A stretch of 55,183 bases of DNA from Planctomycetota bacterium (GCA_016213895.1 JACQZJ010000073.1:1-55183); one strand, 5' to 3'; positions 26,369 to 36,700 are shown, counted from the first letter of the stretch. Made by a program: numbers and translations. The notes: generated by a model from the letters alone, not told the origin.

Positions 26369-27450
26369 GTCCGGCGGATCACGATCTCGCGCTCGAGCGC
26401 TTCCTGGCCAGGGATGGTCAGCACCACGAGCACGCGGTCGCTCTCGGGCGGAAGCTCGGCGCGCGCCGCGCGCCCGGCCGGGCCGCCCGGCAGGGTGCGG
26501 TCGAGGATCCGCTCGCGCGCCGCGTCCCAGATGGTCAGCGCCGGCCAGTCGCCGCAGGTCCCGACCAGGGCGTCGGCCTCGACGATGACCTTCGCGCCGG
26601 TCGCGACGAAGGGACCGGACTCGCCGAGAGCCTGGGCAGGCGCCTCCTCGTCGCCCAGAAGCACCCGGACCTTGAGGTAGGGGCGGATGCGCAGCAGGGC
26701 GAGCGCCTGCTCGAGGAGCGGCACGTCCTCCGCCGTGCGGCGCACGCCACAGATGCGCGCCACGAGCGGCTCCTCCTCGCCCGCCACGGCCACGCGGAAC
26801 TCCGGGTCGATGCGCGAAGGGAGCGGCGCGAGCAGGGAAAAGCGCTCGAGCGGCTGGCCGGCGAGAGCCGCGGCGCGCGCCGCGGTCTCCCCGGGAAGCT
26901 CCACGCCGTCCCGCCAGGGCAGGCGGCGCACGGCGATCTCGTCGAGCGCGGCCCGGCCGCCGCGGATCGCCACGCGGATCGGGCCGCCGGCGAAGGGGTC
27001 CTCCCGCACGTACGCCACGAGCGGCGCGCCGTCGAGCGAGGCTTCCACCGCCCCGCCGCGAGCCACGAGGGAGAGGCAGAGCGCGCCCGCGTGCGGCGCG
27101 GGGAGCCCGGCCCGGGCCAGGGTCTCCTCGCCGCGGCGAAGCGCGATCTCCGCCTCGGGGCCGCGGCGGAGCGCCACCTCGATCGGATCCGCGCCGAAGC
27201 CGAGCACGACCTCGCCGTCTTCCGCGCAGGAGGCGAGCGCGAGGTCCACCTCCAGGTCGCCGCAGAGGACGCGGTTGCTCTGGAGCTCGAGCGCCTCGCC
27301 GACCGCGCAGCCGTTCTCGAAATGCGCCGCTCCCGCGTATCTTGTTCGGTTCGGCGCCGCGCGCGCGGCGTCTGCCCACTTATAGCGAAACTCCTGCGCC
27401 GGCCCGCGTCCTTGCGGCGCGCGGCGCGCGGCGAGGTCTGGCGAATCCAT
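26365..27450 (-). CDS. Protein with a concanavalin/LamG-like N-terminal domain, function unknown (start uncertain)
   Basis: The 361-residue frame contains an N-terminal beta-sandwich that resembles LamG or DUF1080-type domains. It shows 'LQSNRVLCGDLEVDLALA', then 'LSLVARGGAVEASLDGAPLV' and 'GGPIRVAIRGGRAALDEIAV', the usual '...DG...GGPIG...GG...LDDV' progression. The second half ('LLAPLPSRIDPEFRVAVAG' onward) looks like another beta-rich domain ending in 'DRVLVVLTIPGQEALEREIV'. There is no signal peptide from the ATG at 27450, and the first 40 residues look non-conserved, so the true start may be an unrecognised codon inside. The ATG sits in the same CATG as the start of the divergent rhomboid gene. 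The stop overlaps the start of the downstream lipoprotein gene. Confidence 0.62.
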   Translation of the reverse strand: MDSPDLAARRAPQGRGPAQEFRYKWADAARAAPNRTRYAGAAHFENGCAVGEALELQSNRVLCGDLEVDLALASCAEDGEVVLGFGADPIEVALRRGPEAEIALRRGEETLARAGLPAPHAGALCLSLVARGGAVEASLDGAPLVAYVREDPFAGGPIRVAIRGGRAALDEIAVRRLPWRDGVELPGETAARAAALAGQPLERFSLLAPLPSRIDPEFRVAVAGEEEPLVARICGVRRTAEDVPLLEQALALLRIRPYLKVRVLLGDEEAPAQALGESGPFVATGAKVIVEADALVGTCGDWPALTIWDAARERILDRTLPGGPAGRAARAELPPESDRVLVVLTIPGQEALEREIVIRRT

Positions 27451-28270
27451 GACGGCGTACGTCTGCGGCCGCTGCGGATCCCTGGTGGAGCAGGACGCCA
27501 GACGCTGCGTCTCCTGCGGGCGCCTCTGGCCCGCGCTCTTCGGGCTGCGTCCCGTGCTCGACCGCGTCTTCTCGCCGCACGTGTCCTTCTCCAAGACCCT
27601 GGCGCTGGCGCTGGTCATCATCTACCTGGCGATGACGCTCGTGGCGCAGAAGACCGGCGACGTGGCGGGAGCGGGGTTCGACAAGTTCACGGCCGGACCG
27701 CTCACGCTGGTGCGCTTCGGGGCGATGTACAACGATCTCTTTTTCGCCGGCGACTGGTGGCGCCCGATCACCGCCTGCCTGCTGCACGCCGGCGTCCTGC
27801 ACGTCCTCTTCAACGTCGCGGCGCTCTTCCAGATCGGCCCGCTCATCGAGCACATCTACGGCCCGGCGCGCTTCACGATCATGTTCCTGGCGAGCGGCGT
27901 CGTGGGCTATGTCGCCGGCCTGCCCTTCGTCGCGTTCACCATGGGCGCGTCGGGCGCCATCTGCGGCATGATCGGCGCGCTCATCGGCTACGGCTACCAG
28001 CGCGGCGGCGCCTACGGCGAGGCCGCGCGCCGCCAGGGGATCCAGTGGCTGATCTACGTGGCCCTGTTCGGCTTCCTCGTGCCGGGCGTCAACAACTACG
28101 CCCACTTCGGCGGGGCCGCCGCCGGCTACGTGCTTGGCCGCCTGTTCGACATCCGCCAGATGAACCGCGGCCGCGAGTCGGATGGAGCGCGCCTCGCCGC
28201 CCTGGTGTGCCTGGCCCTGGTGCTGGCGGCCTGCGGCCTGGCGGCGCACTCAAACCTAGCTGACAGCTGA
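27449..28270 (+). CDS. Rhomboid-family intramembrane serine protease with N-terminal zinc ribbon
   Basis: This 273-residue membrane protein starts with a Cys4 zinc ribbon (C6, C9, C20, C23; 'CGRCG' and 'CVSCG') in the cytoplasm. Six or seven membrane spans follow. The rhomboid hallmarks are present: 'WWRPITACLLHAGVLHVLFN' (103-122), nucleophile S168 in 'GASGAICGM' and catalytic H219 in 'NNYAHFGGAAAGYVLG'. Rhomboids cut substrates within the membrane and regulate signalling or quality control. All catalytic residues are in place, so it should be active. The zinc-ribbon fusion occurs in several bacterial lineages. The start ATG 27449 shares bases with the divergent gene's start. Confidence 0.92.
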   Translation: MTAYVCGRCGSLVEQDARRCVSCGRLWPALFGLRPVLDRVFSPHVSFSKTLALALVIIYLAMTLVAQKTGDVAGAGFDKFTAGPLTLVRFGAMYNDLFFAGDWWRPITACLLHAGVLHVLFNVAALFQIGPLIEHIYGPARFTIMFLASGVVGYVAGLPFVAFTMGASGAICGMIGALIGYGYQRGGAYGEAARRQGIQWLIYVALFGFLVPGVNNYAHFGGAAAGYVLGRLFDIRQMNRGRESDGARLAALVCLALVLAACGLAAHSNLADS

Positions 28271-28378
28271 CCGCTTCCCAGCTCAGAGCGTGAGCGAGAA
28301 TCCACTGAGCCCGACCCGCGTGCGGCACGCGCGGACGAGGCGGCGACCCTGAGCGCCGCCCCTTGGGACGGTCGACCC

Positions 28379-28636
28379 GTGCGGAACGCGCTGTGCTACG
28401 TGCTGAACAACGCGCGGCGGCACGCGGCGCGGCTTTACCGGGCGTTGCTCGACCCATTCAGCACGGGCTTCTGGTTCGATGGCTGGAAGGAGACGGGCGG
28501 CCGGATGCCCGAGGCTCTCGCCGGCAGGGAGGAGGAGCCGCCGCTGCCGCGTGCACGCACCTGGCTGCTAACCGTCGGCTGGCGGAGGCGGGGACTGGTG
28601 GGGATGGCAGAAGTTCCGGCTGCCGTGAGGATCTGA
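28379..28636 (+). pseudogene. 3' remnant of a REP-associated (IS200/IS605-like) tyrosine transposase
   Basis: The 85-codon frame matches only the C-terminal end of REP-associated Y1 transposases: 'ALCYVLNNARRHAARLYR', then 'DPFSTGFWFDGWKE' and 'RTWLLTVGWRRRGLVG'. The catalytic HUH motif and the Tyr helix that should lie upstream are absent: the frame begins at 28379 without any relevant sequence before it, and the preceding 100 bases are unlike the family. It is a dead remnant of about half the gene. It lies in a gap of about 600 bases between the rhomboid gene and the DUF4139 gene; the rest of that gap holds only small GC hairpins (for instance around 28658-28680). Confidence 0.7.
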
Positions 28637-28869
28637 GCGGGTTCACGCCAGAGGAAACGCCGCCGGCGGACCGGCGGCGGCCGCGGGCGAAGCGTGATAT
28701 CCGGTCAGGCCGCTCTTCCCCCAGCCCTCCCCTTCCGGCCACCGACTAGAATGTCAGGAGAGCCGCGAAAAACTCCGTAGGTGCGACACACGGGAGCCGG
28801 CCTTCGCTCGGCGATTCGCGCACTCGGCCGCGCCCAGGCGACGCGGCTGGACGATTGGCGCTCACGGTC

Positions 28870-30906
28870 TCACGGCGAATACTCCAGCGCGAAGCTCTGG
28901 AGCAGCGCGTCCAGCTCGGCCTCGCGCGAGAGCGCTTGGCGCTGCAGCTCCTTCACCTCGCCGGCCAGCGCCTTGACCGCCTGTTCGTCCGCGGCGAGCT
29001 GTTCGACGTAGGCTTTGCGCAGATCCTTCTCCTCGACGCTGGCGCCGAGCGCCTCGAGGTTCTTGCGGATGCGCGCCTGGTTCTTGTCGATGTCGGCGAG
29101 CCGCTGCTGGCGCTCGGCCAGGCTCTGCTTGGCCTCCTGCACGCGCGCCTTCATCTCGACCACCTGGCGCAGCGCCTTCTCGGCCGCCTCGTTGAGAACG
29201 CGGCTCTCCAGGAACACGGCGATCGTGTCCGCGTCGATGTCCGTCAGCTCATACATGTAGGCCTGCTCGCGCGTCTCGATGACGCTCAGCGCCGTGGTCT
29301 GCCCGCCGCCTACATCCAGGCGGAAGCGGTAGCAGTCGATCTCGCTGTCCGCGGCGTTCTCCGGCCGGCGCAGCTCGTACCCAGGGCGGCGCGAGTGCTC
29401 GATGACGACGGTGCGCGCCTCGGGGTTCTTGTTGTCGAAGGTGTAGGTCTTCTGCTCCACCTGCTGGTAGTGGGTGAGCATGGTGCCGCGCAGGATGGTG
29501 ACCTTGTGCACGCGCTCGGTCTCCGTGTCGAACTTGGTGCTCGCCTTGAGGCCGAGGTCCACGGCGTAGGGCACGTAGCGCTTTTCGTCGGGCTTGATCG
29601 AGCCGAGCAGCGCCTCGCCGGCGTAGGTTTCCTCCTCGAGCACGGTCACCGGCCCGCCCTCGAGCGTCAGGCCGGTGGTGTTGTGGAGGTGCACCGCGGC
29701 CATGGGGTTCGCGGCGCGCGCGGCTTCGTTGTACAGGGCCACCTTGCCCCCCTCCACGCTGGCGCTGACGATGGGCAGGAGCGCCGAGCGGTTGCGCGGG
29801 ATGGTCACCGCGTGGTCGATGCGGTACTCGAGCAGGTCGCCGATCTCGCGCGTCACGGCCTCGGCCTCCTGGTGTTCCATCAGGTCCAGGCCGCCCCCTG
29901 GACTCGACGGGCCCCCGGTACCAGGCCCGCTGCTGCCGGGTCCCCTGTAGACCCTCCCCCCCGCACCAGTTATCGGCCCGCGCGGTGCCTTGGCGTACTC
30001 GGCGCCAGCGAACTCGTCGACCGATACCGCCGCCTTCTCGTCGACCTCGAGCAGAGGCCGCTCGCGATACTGGGGCGTGTAGAGATCCTGGCGGAAGGAG
30101 ATCGGCAGGCCGGCCACGAGGGAGAGCGTCACCTCGTTCCAGTCCTCGTCCGAGGCGTTGTCCACCACCGCCCAGCCCTGCAGGAAGGGTAACTTTTCCG
30201 TGCCAAGCAGCACCAGCCGGTAACTGGCCTTCCACACCGGCTGCTCGACCGCGTAGGACACGAAGACCTCGCGCTCGCCCTCCCCCTCGCACACGAGACT
30301 CACCGACTTCTCGTCGCGGCGGTGCATGGAGCGCAGCACGTCGAGACAGCGCTGCATCTCCTTGACGAGCGCCTCGTCCTCGAACCGCATGACATGCAGA
30401 TCGAAGAGGTCCGCGCTCACGATCTCGCCCTCGTCGGTCAGAACGGCGAGGCGCGGCGTCTGCACCTGGACGCCGTCCCGCTGCTCGACGCGCATGTCCA
30501 GGCCGAGCACGGCGCCGCGCACTTCGCCGCGGCCGGCCACATCCGCACGGATGCGCGCGCCCCGGAGCTGCTGCACGAGCGACTGCTGGACGTTGTCGCA
30601 CCTCAGGACGAAGGCGAACTCGGCCAGCAGGCGCTCCGGCGGCTTCTGCGAGTCGTAGGCGATGGCGCCGATGCGGCCGCCGCCGCGGTCGAGGACGGTC
30701 AGGGTCTTCAGCACGTCGCTCATCTGGTCCTGGCGGAAGCGCAGCGACACCTCGGCGCGTCCGGAGACCGGGCCCTGGCGCTCGAAGTAGCCGATGCCGT
30801 GCTTGTAGAGCACGACGCGCCGGATCGGCAGAGAGGCGTCCTCGGCGCGCGTGCCGGGCGGGATGGCGAGCAAGACGACGCCGAGAAGGACCGACAGGCG
30901 CAGCAT
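28870..30906 (-). CDS. Exported DUF4139 domain protein with C-terminal coiled coil
   Basis: This 678-residue protein has a Sec signal peptide (1 to about 20). The following domain contains the DUF4139 core, recognised by 'PVWKASYRLVLLGTEKLPFL' then 'GWAVVDNASDEDWNEVTLSL' and 'PISFRQDLYTPQYRERP'. A Gly/Pro/Ser-rich linker interrupts it (about 315-340, 'GPGSSGPGTGGPSSPGGG'), and it ends with a coiled coil (about 575-668, 'EMKARVQEAKQSLAERQQRL'). DUF4139 proteins are periplasmic or surface proteins, some called mucoidy inhibitors, with no known biochemistry. The ATG 30906 is chosen for its signal peptide and GGAGG site; the upstream in-frame extension is non-coding. It is divergent from the HtrA gene at 31161. 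Confidence 0.82.
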   Translation of the reverse strand: MLRLSVLLGVVLLAIPPGTRAEDASLPIRRVVLYKHGIGYFERQGPVSGRAEVSLRFRQDQMSDVLKTLTVLDRGGGRIGAIAYDSQKPPERLLAEFAFVLRCDNVQQSLVQQLRGARIRADVAGRGEVRGAVLGLDMRVEQRDGVQVQTPRLAVLTDEGEIVSADLFDLHVMRFEDEALVKEMQRCLDVLRSMHRRDEKSVSLVCEGEGEREVFVSYAVEQPVWKASYRLVLLGTEKLPFLQGWAVVDNASDEDWNEVTLSLVAGLPISFRQDLYTPQYRERPLLEVDEKAAVSVDEFAGAEYAKAPRGPITGAGGRVYRGPGSSGPGTGGPSSPGGGLDLMEHQEAEAVTREIGDLLEYRIDHAVTIPRNRSALLPIVSASVEGGKVALYNEAARAANPMAAVHLHNTTGLTLEGGPVTVLEEETYAGEALLGSIKPDEKRYVPYAVDLGLKASTKFDTETERVHKVTILRGTMLTHYQQVEQKTYTFDNKNPEARTVVIEHSRRPGYELRRPENAADSEIDCYRFRLDVGGGQTTALSVIETREQAYMYELTDIDADTIAVFLESRVLNEAAEKALRQVVEMKARVQEAKQSLAERQQRLADIDKNQARIRKNLEALGASVEEKDLRKAYVEQLAADEQAVKALAGEVKELQRQALSREAELDALLQSFALEYSP

Positions 30907-31160
30907 GACGACCTCCGTCTTCCAGCAGGCCTGGACGAACCCAGGCACGGCGTTACCCGAGGACCAACGGCAGCCTAGAGAGCCCCAGCAAAGCCGGGGC
31001 CAGCGGCGAAGGTCCACGCCGTGGCTGGGAATGGTTTCCCAGCAGGTAGCGACCCCGGGACGTTCCTGCCCGCCGGGATTCCCGCGTCCCGTGCGCTCCG
31101 CGCCGTGAAATCGGTTACCCTGATGGCAGCGGGGATGGGCACCCCGATGACGAGGTCTCC

Positions 31161-32471
31161 ATGAGGAAGCGGTCGCTTCCCTACGGGCTCCTGGCGGCCG
31201 TGGGGGTGATCTGTTTCGCGGCAGGCTCGATTCTCGCCCCGGACTTCTCGCGCCTCGGCACCCTGTTCGCGAAGTCCGCGGCCAGCCCCAGGCCCGTGGT
31301 GGAGCGCAGCATCCCCCTGGCGCAGGGCGAACAGGCCGCGGTCGAGCTGTTCGAACGGGCCTCCCCCTCGGTCGTGTTCATCGCCACCAGCCACATGAAG
31401 AAGGAGGTCCGCATCCCGGGCGAGCGCTGGCCGGTTCCCATCGCTGAAGACGTGCACCGCGACCTGCGCCGGCGCTGGCACGACGCGCCCGGTCCGATCG
31501 CGGTGCCGGCCGGCGAGGACGGCAGGCTCGCGACCTTCGACCCGCTCGCCACGCCGGAGAACTTCGCCTGGGACAGCGGCTCGGGCATCGTGTGGGACGA
31601 AACCGGGAACATCGTGACCAACTACCACGTGGTCGAGGAAGCCTGGGACATGGTCGTGCGCCTCCCCGACCTGAGCGACTGGCCGGCGCGGCTCGTCGGC
31701 TACGACGAAGACAAGGACCTCGCGGTGCTGCACATCGCCGCGCCGCAAGAGCGCCTGTTTCCGATCCTGGTCGGCAGCTCGGCCCGCCTGCGCGTCGGGC
31801 AGAAGGCCTACTCCATCGGCAACCCCTTCGGCCTGTCGAGCACGCTCACCGAGGGGATCATCTCGGCTCTCGGCCGCACCATCCGCTCCGGCACGGGCGC
31901 GGGACGCATCATCCAGGACGTCATCCAGACGGACGCCGCCATCAATCCCGGCAACTCGGGCGGGCCGCTGCTCGATTCGGCCGGGCGGCTGATCGGCGTC
32001 ACCACCGCGATCGTCTCGGAGGACGCGGCCGACCCCGCCCACGGCCTGGCCATCGGCATCGGCTTCGCCGTGCCGGTGGACACCATGAACCGCATCGTCC
32101 CGGACCTGATCAACTTCGGCAGGCCCTCGCGCGCCGGCCTGGGCGTGCGCGTGCAGAGCGAACTCGACAACAGGATCGACGGCGTGATGATCGCCTTCGT
32201 GGTGCCGGACAGCCCGGCCGACAGCGCCGGCCTGCGCGGCGGCATGGACGCGGACACGCTGCGCTTCGACCGCCTGGGCGACATCATCACCGCCATCGAC
32301 GGCGAGCCGGTGTCGAACTTCGACGACCTCTACCGCCTCCTCGACAGCCGCTCCCCGGGCGACATGGTCGAGGTGACCTACCGCCGCGGCGCCGAGACCC
32401 TGGCGGCCGAGATCGAGCTCAGGCTCCTGCCGCCGGAGGACGGCGGCGCGGACGAGGCGGGCCGGCCATAG
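31161..32471 (+). CDS. HtrA/DegS-like serine protease with PDZ domain, N-terminally anchored
   Basis: This 436-residue envelope protease has an N-terminal membrane anchor (about 8-26) rather than an obvious cleavage site. Its trypsin fold (about 60-320) has a complete triad: H156 in 'TNYHVVEE', D186 in 'DKDLAVLHI' and S266 in 'INPGNSGGP'. It also has the activation-loop region 'IGNPFGLSSTLTEGIISALG' and one PDZ domain (about 330-425, 'SPADSAGLRGG'). The architecture recalls DegS or HhoA, anchored in the inner membrane with the domains in the periplasm. An insertion between residues 80 and 130 is longer than in the classical enzymes. ATG 31161 follows GAGG. It is independent from the HtrA at 5239 and differs in having all catalytic parts in one chain. 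Confidence 0.93.
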   Translation: MRKRSLPYGLLAAVGVICFAAGSILAPDFSRLGTLFAKSAASPRPVVERSIPLAQGEQAAVELFERASPSVVFIATSHMKKEVRIPGERWPVPIAEDVHRDLRRRWHDAPGPIAVPAGEDGRLATFDPLATPENFAWDSGSGIVWDETGNIVTNYHVVEEAWDMVVRLPDLSDWPARLVGYDEDKDLAVLHIAAPQERLFPILVGSSARLRVGQKAYSIGNPFGLSSTLTEGIISALGRTIRSGTGAGRIIQDVIQTDAAINPGNSGGPLLDSAGRLIGVTTAIVSEDAADPAHGLAIGIGFAVPVDTMNRIVPDLINFGRPSRAGLGVRVQSELDNRIDGVMIAFVVPDSPADSAGLRGGMDADTLRFDRLGDIITAIDGEPVSNFDDLYRLLDSRSPGDMVEVTYRRGAETLAAEIELRLLPPEDGGADEAGRP

Positions 32472-32486
32472 CGGCCGCGCCGCCGC

Positions 32487-33707
32487 TCAGGCGAGCGCTT
32501 CGAGCGGGACGAGCTGGCCGAGTTCCAGCGACGAGATCTGCGTGTTGCCCGTGAGGCGGCGCACGGCGGCGAGCGCGCGCGGCCGGCGCAGGCGCTCGAC
32601 GATGCGCCGCACCTGCGCCTCGCTCGCTCCCGCGGGCGGCAGGACCACGTTCACGTGGTTCTCCCCCACGAACTCCATGCCGGCCGGGACGAGCGCGGCC
32701 TTCAACACCGCCGTGGCGGCGCTCCCGGTGACGCGGTTCACGGCGATGGCCGGACCGCGGAGCGGCTCCTTGCCGCGGACGTACCCCGGCTTCCCGCGGC
32801 GTGGCGTGAAGTCCAGGCGGCCCGCCCCGATGTTGCGCGCCCACACCAGGCGCACGGCGCCGCGCGGATCGTCGGTCAGGCGGTCCTTCACCTGGTTCCA
32901 CACCACCGTGCCGGTGCGCACCTCGCAGCCGAGGCCGGTGAGCGTCTCGCACCCCTCGTACAGCGCGTGCAGCTCTGCCGGGGCCTCGGCGAGAAGGGTG
33001 AACGGCCCGCGCCGGAACACGTGCCTGCCGTCGTCCCGCTCCCCCTTCCGGAGGCGCAGCAGCATGACGCTCTGGCTCGCGCCGCTGAAGATCTCGGTCG
33101 AGGAGAGCACGCGCAAGCTCTCAACGCGGCAGCGCGCCAGCAGGTAGCGCCGCAGGGCGGAGAAGAAGGCGCCGTTGTTCATCGAGGGCGGCAGGACGTA
33201 GGCCAGCACGCCGCCCTCCTTCAAGAGCTCGATCCCGAGCTGCACGAAGAGCGCGTAGGAGTTCGGCCTGCCCGAGATCGCGTTCGCGTAGCGGCGCCTG
33301 ACCTCGAGGGGCGGCTTGAACTCGAAATACGGCGGGTTGCCGATGACCGCGTCGAACGCGGGCAGAAAGGGCTCCGCCAAGGCGTCGCACACGCGCACGT
33401 CCGCGCCGGGCACCAGGCGCCCTGCGATCGCGGCCAGCTCCGCGTCCACCTCGAAGCCGAAGAGCTCGGCGTCTGGCCAGCGCCGCCCTGCGCTCAGCAG
33501 GAACTCGCCCGTGCCGCAGCCGGGATCGAGCACGCGCGCCGCGCGCGGCAGGCGCAGGCCGTCGAGCAGCTCGCGGCGCAGCGCCTCCGGCGTGAAGAAC
33601 TGCCCGAGGCTCTTGCGCCGCGCGAGCGGCGCGCGCGCCATGTACTCGAGCGTCTCGCGCGTCAGGCCCGCATCCGCCGCGGCCGCGGCCTTCAACGCAC
33701 GCGCCAT
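32487..33707 (-). CDS. N6-adenine DNA methyltransferase (TaqI-like, gamma class), without a restriction partner
   Basis: This 406-residue SAM-dependent methyltransferase shows the conserved order of a gamma-class N6-adenine enzyme: 'RKSLGQFFTP' (31-40), motif I 'VLDPGCGTGEFLLS' (59-72) for SAM binding, and motif IV 'NPPY' (124-127) that flips and binds the target base. The C-terminal third lacks Rossmann motifs and probably recognises the DNA sequence. No restriction endonuclease is adjacent; neighbours are HtrA and a glycosidase, so it is an orphan that may act in gene regulation or be a relic of a restriction system. ATG 33707 lies inside the last 16 bases of the upstream glycosidase gene, so both may be read from the same message. 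Its target site cannot be predicted. Confidence 0.87.
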   Translation of the reverse strand: MARALKAAAAADAGLTRETLEYMARAPLARRKSLGQFFTPEALRRELLDGLRLPRAARVLDPGCGTGEFLLSAGRRWPDAELFGFEVDAELAAIAGRLVPGADVRVCDALAEPFLPAFDAVIGNPPYFEFKPPLEVRRRYANAISGRPNSYALFVQLGIELLKEGGVLAYVLPPSMNNGAFFSALRRYLLARCRVESLRVLSSTEIFSGASQSVMLLRLRKGERDDGRHVFRRGPFTLLAEAPAELHALYEGCETLTGLGCEVRTGTVVWNQVKDRLTDDPRGAVRLVWARNIGAGRLDFTPRRGKPGYVRGKEPLRGPAIAVNRVTGSAATAVLKAALVPAGMEFVGENHVNVVLPPAGASEAQVRRIVERLRRPRALAAVRRLTGNTQISSLELGQLVPLEALA

Positions 33708-36700
33708 TCGAGCACGCCGCCGGAGAAGCCCTCTTGCAGGCGCACGACCAGGCGGAGCGCATGTGCCTCGACCGGGAGGAAGGTCGCCCGGTTGAAGCCA
33801 TCGCGCTGCAGCCCGCGCGGCGAGGGCCCCTTGACCGGCCGGAAGCCGTCGCCGGCGTCGTAGAGGATCTCCCAGCTCGCCGGCACGCGGCACGCGCCGC
33901 GGCCGCTGTCGTCGAACCAGTAGACCTCGACGTGCGAGACCCGCGCCGGCTCGGCGAAGTCGAGCTGCACCCACTCCTCGCCGCCGAGGTGGTCGTAGAA
34001 CGTATGGCGTGGGACGTCCTCATCGCCCGAGCTCTGCGGCTCGATCTGGTCGTTGAGCGCGAGGACCGTGTCGCTGGCATGGCAATGCGAGGCGCTGGCG
34101 CGCGCGCGGGACGCGAGAGTCGGCGCAGGCGGCACGCTCGCGCCCGCGGCGTCGCGCGGCAGCCACACCGCCAGGGCGCCGGCGCCGCGGTGCGCCCAGA
34201 CGTGGTAGGGCACGAGGAACAGCTCGGCAGGCCGCGTCTCGAGCGACCCGTCCGCGGCGCGGCTCGCGCGCAGGCCCTGGCCGCGGAGCACGGTGACGCC
34301 GCCGAGCAGGTCGGGCGCGTGCTCCGCCACGAGCGGCGCTTCGTCTGGCAGCACGAGGTCCGCCACCCCGCCCTCGTGATCCACGCCCTCGGCGCAGTAG
34401 ACGATGGGCCCGCGCTCGAGCGCGACGCGCCCGCGGTCCGCGGCCACGGCCGGGTTGGCGACCACGCGCCGCGGAAGAAGCGGCAGGTCAAGCTCGACCA
34501 CGTCCCCGTCCTGCCACTCCCGCCGCAGGCAGGCGAAGCCCAGCTCCAGGCGCGGCTCGACGGGCTCGCCGTTCACGGCGAGGCGCGCCGCCGCGGCCGC
34601 GCCGTCGAGGTCGCGGTAGAGGTCGCTCGGCACGGGCTCGCCGCGCGCCCAGCCCGGAACGCGCAGGCGCAGCTCGAAGGCGAGGGGCCGCGCCAGGCGC
34701 GTCTGGAGGCGCACGCGGCCGTCCCACGGGTAGCCGGTCGCCACCGCGAGGAGCAGCTCCTCCTCCCCGACCCGCAGGCGCGCGGCGCCGCCGAGGTAGA
34801 GGCTGACGAACACCTGGTCCCCGCGCGCGGCATAGGCGAAGCCGGGGATGGCCGGCAGGAAGCGCACCACGTTCACTGGGCAGCAGGCGCAGCCGAACCA
34901 GGGGCTGCGGCCGGTCGCGCCGTGGTTGAAGGCCTCGCGCCCGTCGGCCGCGAGCGGGTTCACGTAGAAGAACTCGTCCCCGGAGAGCGACACGCCGGAG
35001 AGAAAGCCGTTGTAGAGCACGCGCTCCAGCACGTCGATGTAGCGCGCGTCGCCGCTCGCGAGGAACATGCGCTCGTTCCAGAGCGCGAAGGCGATGGCCG
35101 CGCAGGTCTCGCAGTAGGCCGAGGCGTTCGGCAGGTCGTAGGCCGCGCCGAAGGCCTCGCCCGCGCCGCTCGCCCCCACCCCGCCGGTCAAGTACATCTT
35201 GCGCGCCACCACGTCCTGCCAGATGCGGTCGAGAGCGCGCGCGTAGGCCTCGTCCTGGAGCAGCGCGGCCACGTCGGCCATGCCGCTGTACATGTAGCCG
35301 GCGCGCACCGCGTGGCCCACGGCCTCGCTCTGCTCCACCACCGGCAGGTGGTCCTGGCAGTACTCGCCCCAGGCGGCGCGCAGGTCGGCGCGGCCGCGCA
35401 TGTCGAGGAAGAACTTCGCCAGGTCGAGGCAGCGCCGCTCGCCCGTGAGGCGGAAGAGCTTCACCAGGCCGATCTCGACCTCCTGGTGGCCCGGCACGTC
35501 GCACCGGAGGTCCTTGCCGAACGTCCTGCACAGCAGGTCGGCGTTCCTCAGTGCCACGGCGAGCAGCGTGTCCTTGCCCGTGGCCAGGCGGTGCGCGACC
35601 GCCGCCTCGTAGAGGTGGCCGGCGTTGTACAGCTCGTGGCTCGAGGCGAGGTTCGACCAGCGCTCCGCGCCCGAGCCCTCGGGCGGGTCATCCGGCCGCA
35701 GCGTGCGCGCGGTGTAGAGGTAGCCGTCCTCCTCCTGAGCGGCCGCGATCTTCGCGATCAGCTCGTCGAGGTAGCTCTCCAGGCGCTCGTCCCGCTGCAG
35801 AGCGAGCGCGCAGCTCGCGCCCTCGACGACCTTGAAGACGTCGGAGTCGTTGAAGAAGATGCCCTCGAACTCCCCGGGCAGCAGGCCGCCGGCCTTGGCG
35901 AAGTTGTCGATGCGGCCGGTCTCCTCGCACTTCTTGAAGTCGTACCACACGGTGACGTCGCGGTTCGTCTTCAAGCGCGGCAGCCAGAAGGAGTCCGCGA
36001 CCTCCACGCCGGTGAAGGGCACGGGATGCACCGGGTAGTCGGGCGGAGAAGCGGCCGCGCCCTGCTCGGAGACGAGCACCAGGCCGGCGTCGATGTACTG
36101 GCCGCCGCGAGTCTGGCGGCAGTGGATGGCGAGGGTGTTCGCGCCCGCCACAAGCGCGGCGCGCGCCGCGCCGGCAAGCGCGACGTTCACGTAGCCCGTG
36201 GTGTAGCCGGCAAGCGAGGCGGCGGCGCAGCCGTTCAGGAAGACGTCGGCGTCCTCGTCGTGGTGGATCGCGAGGTGCAGGCCGTCCTCGGCCGGAACGC
36301 GCTCCAGCGTGAACGCGCGGCGCAGCCAGATGTCGCCCGTCGCCCAGGCGGTGCGCACGACCGCGCCGGGAGTGCCTTCCCTGCCGAAGCCGCCCTCGCC
36401 CACGCTCCAGCCCGAGTCGTCGAATCCTGGCTCGCTCCAGCCATCGGGCGGCTGCTCGATCGTGTAGCGCCAGACGCAGGCCTCGCTGCGCCCGTCCGCG
36501 ACCAGGGTGGAAACACGCGGCGGTGGCAGGAAGGCGCGCTCGTTCGCCGCGCGCACGCGCTCCTCGTCCGGCTTGATGAGCGCGCGGTCGTAGGTCATGA
36601 GCCCGTTGACCTCGATCTCGACGTCGGTCGTCTGGGTGTAGACCGCCGCGGCCAGGCCATCGGCGATGAGCGGCCGCAAGGCGGCGAGGAGCTGGACGTA

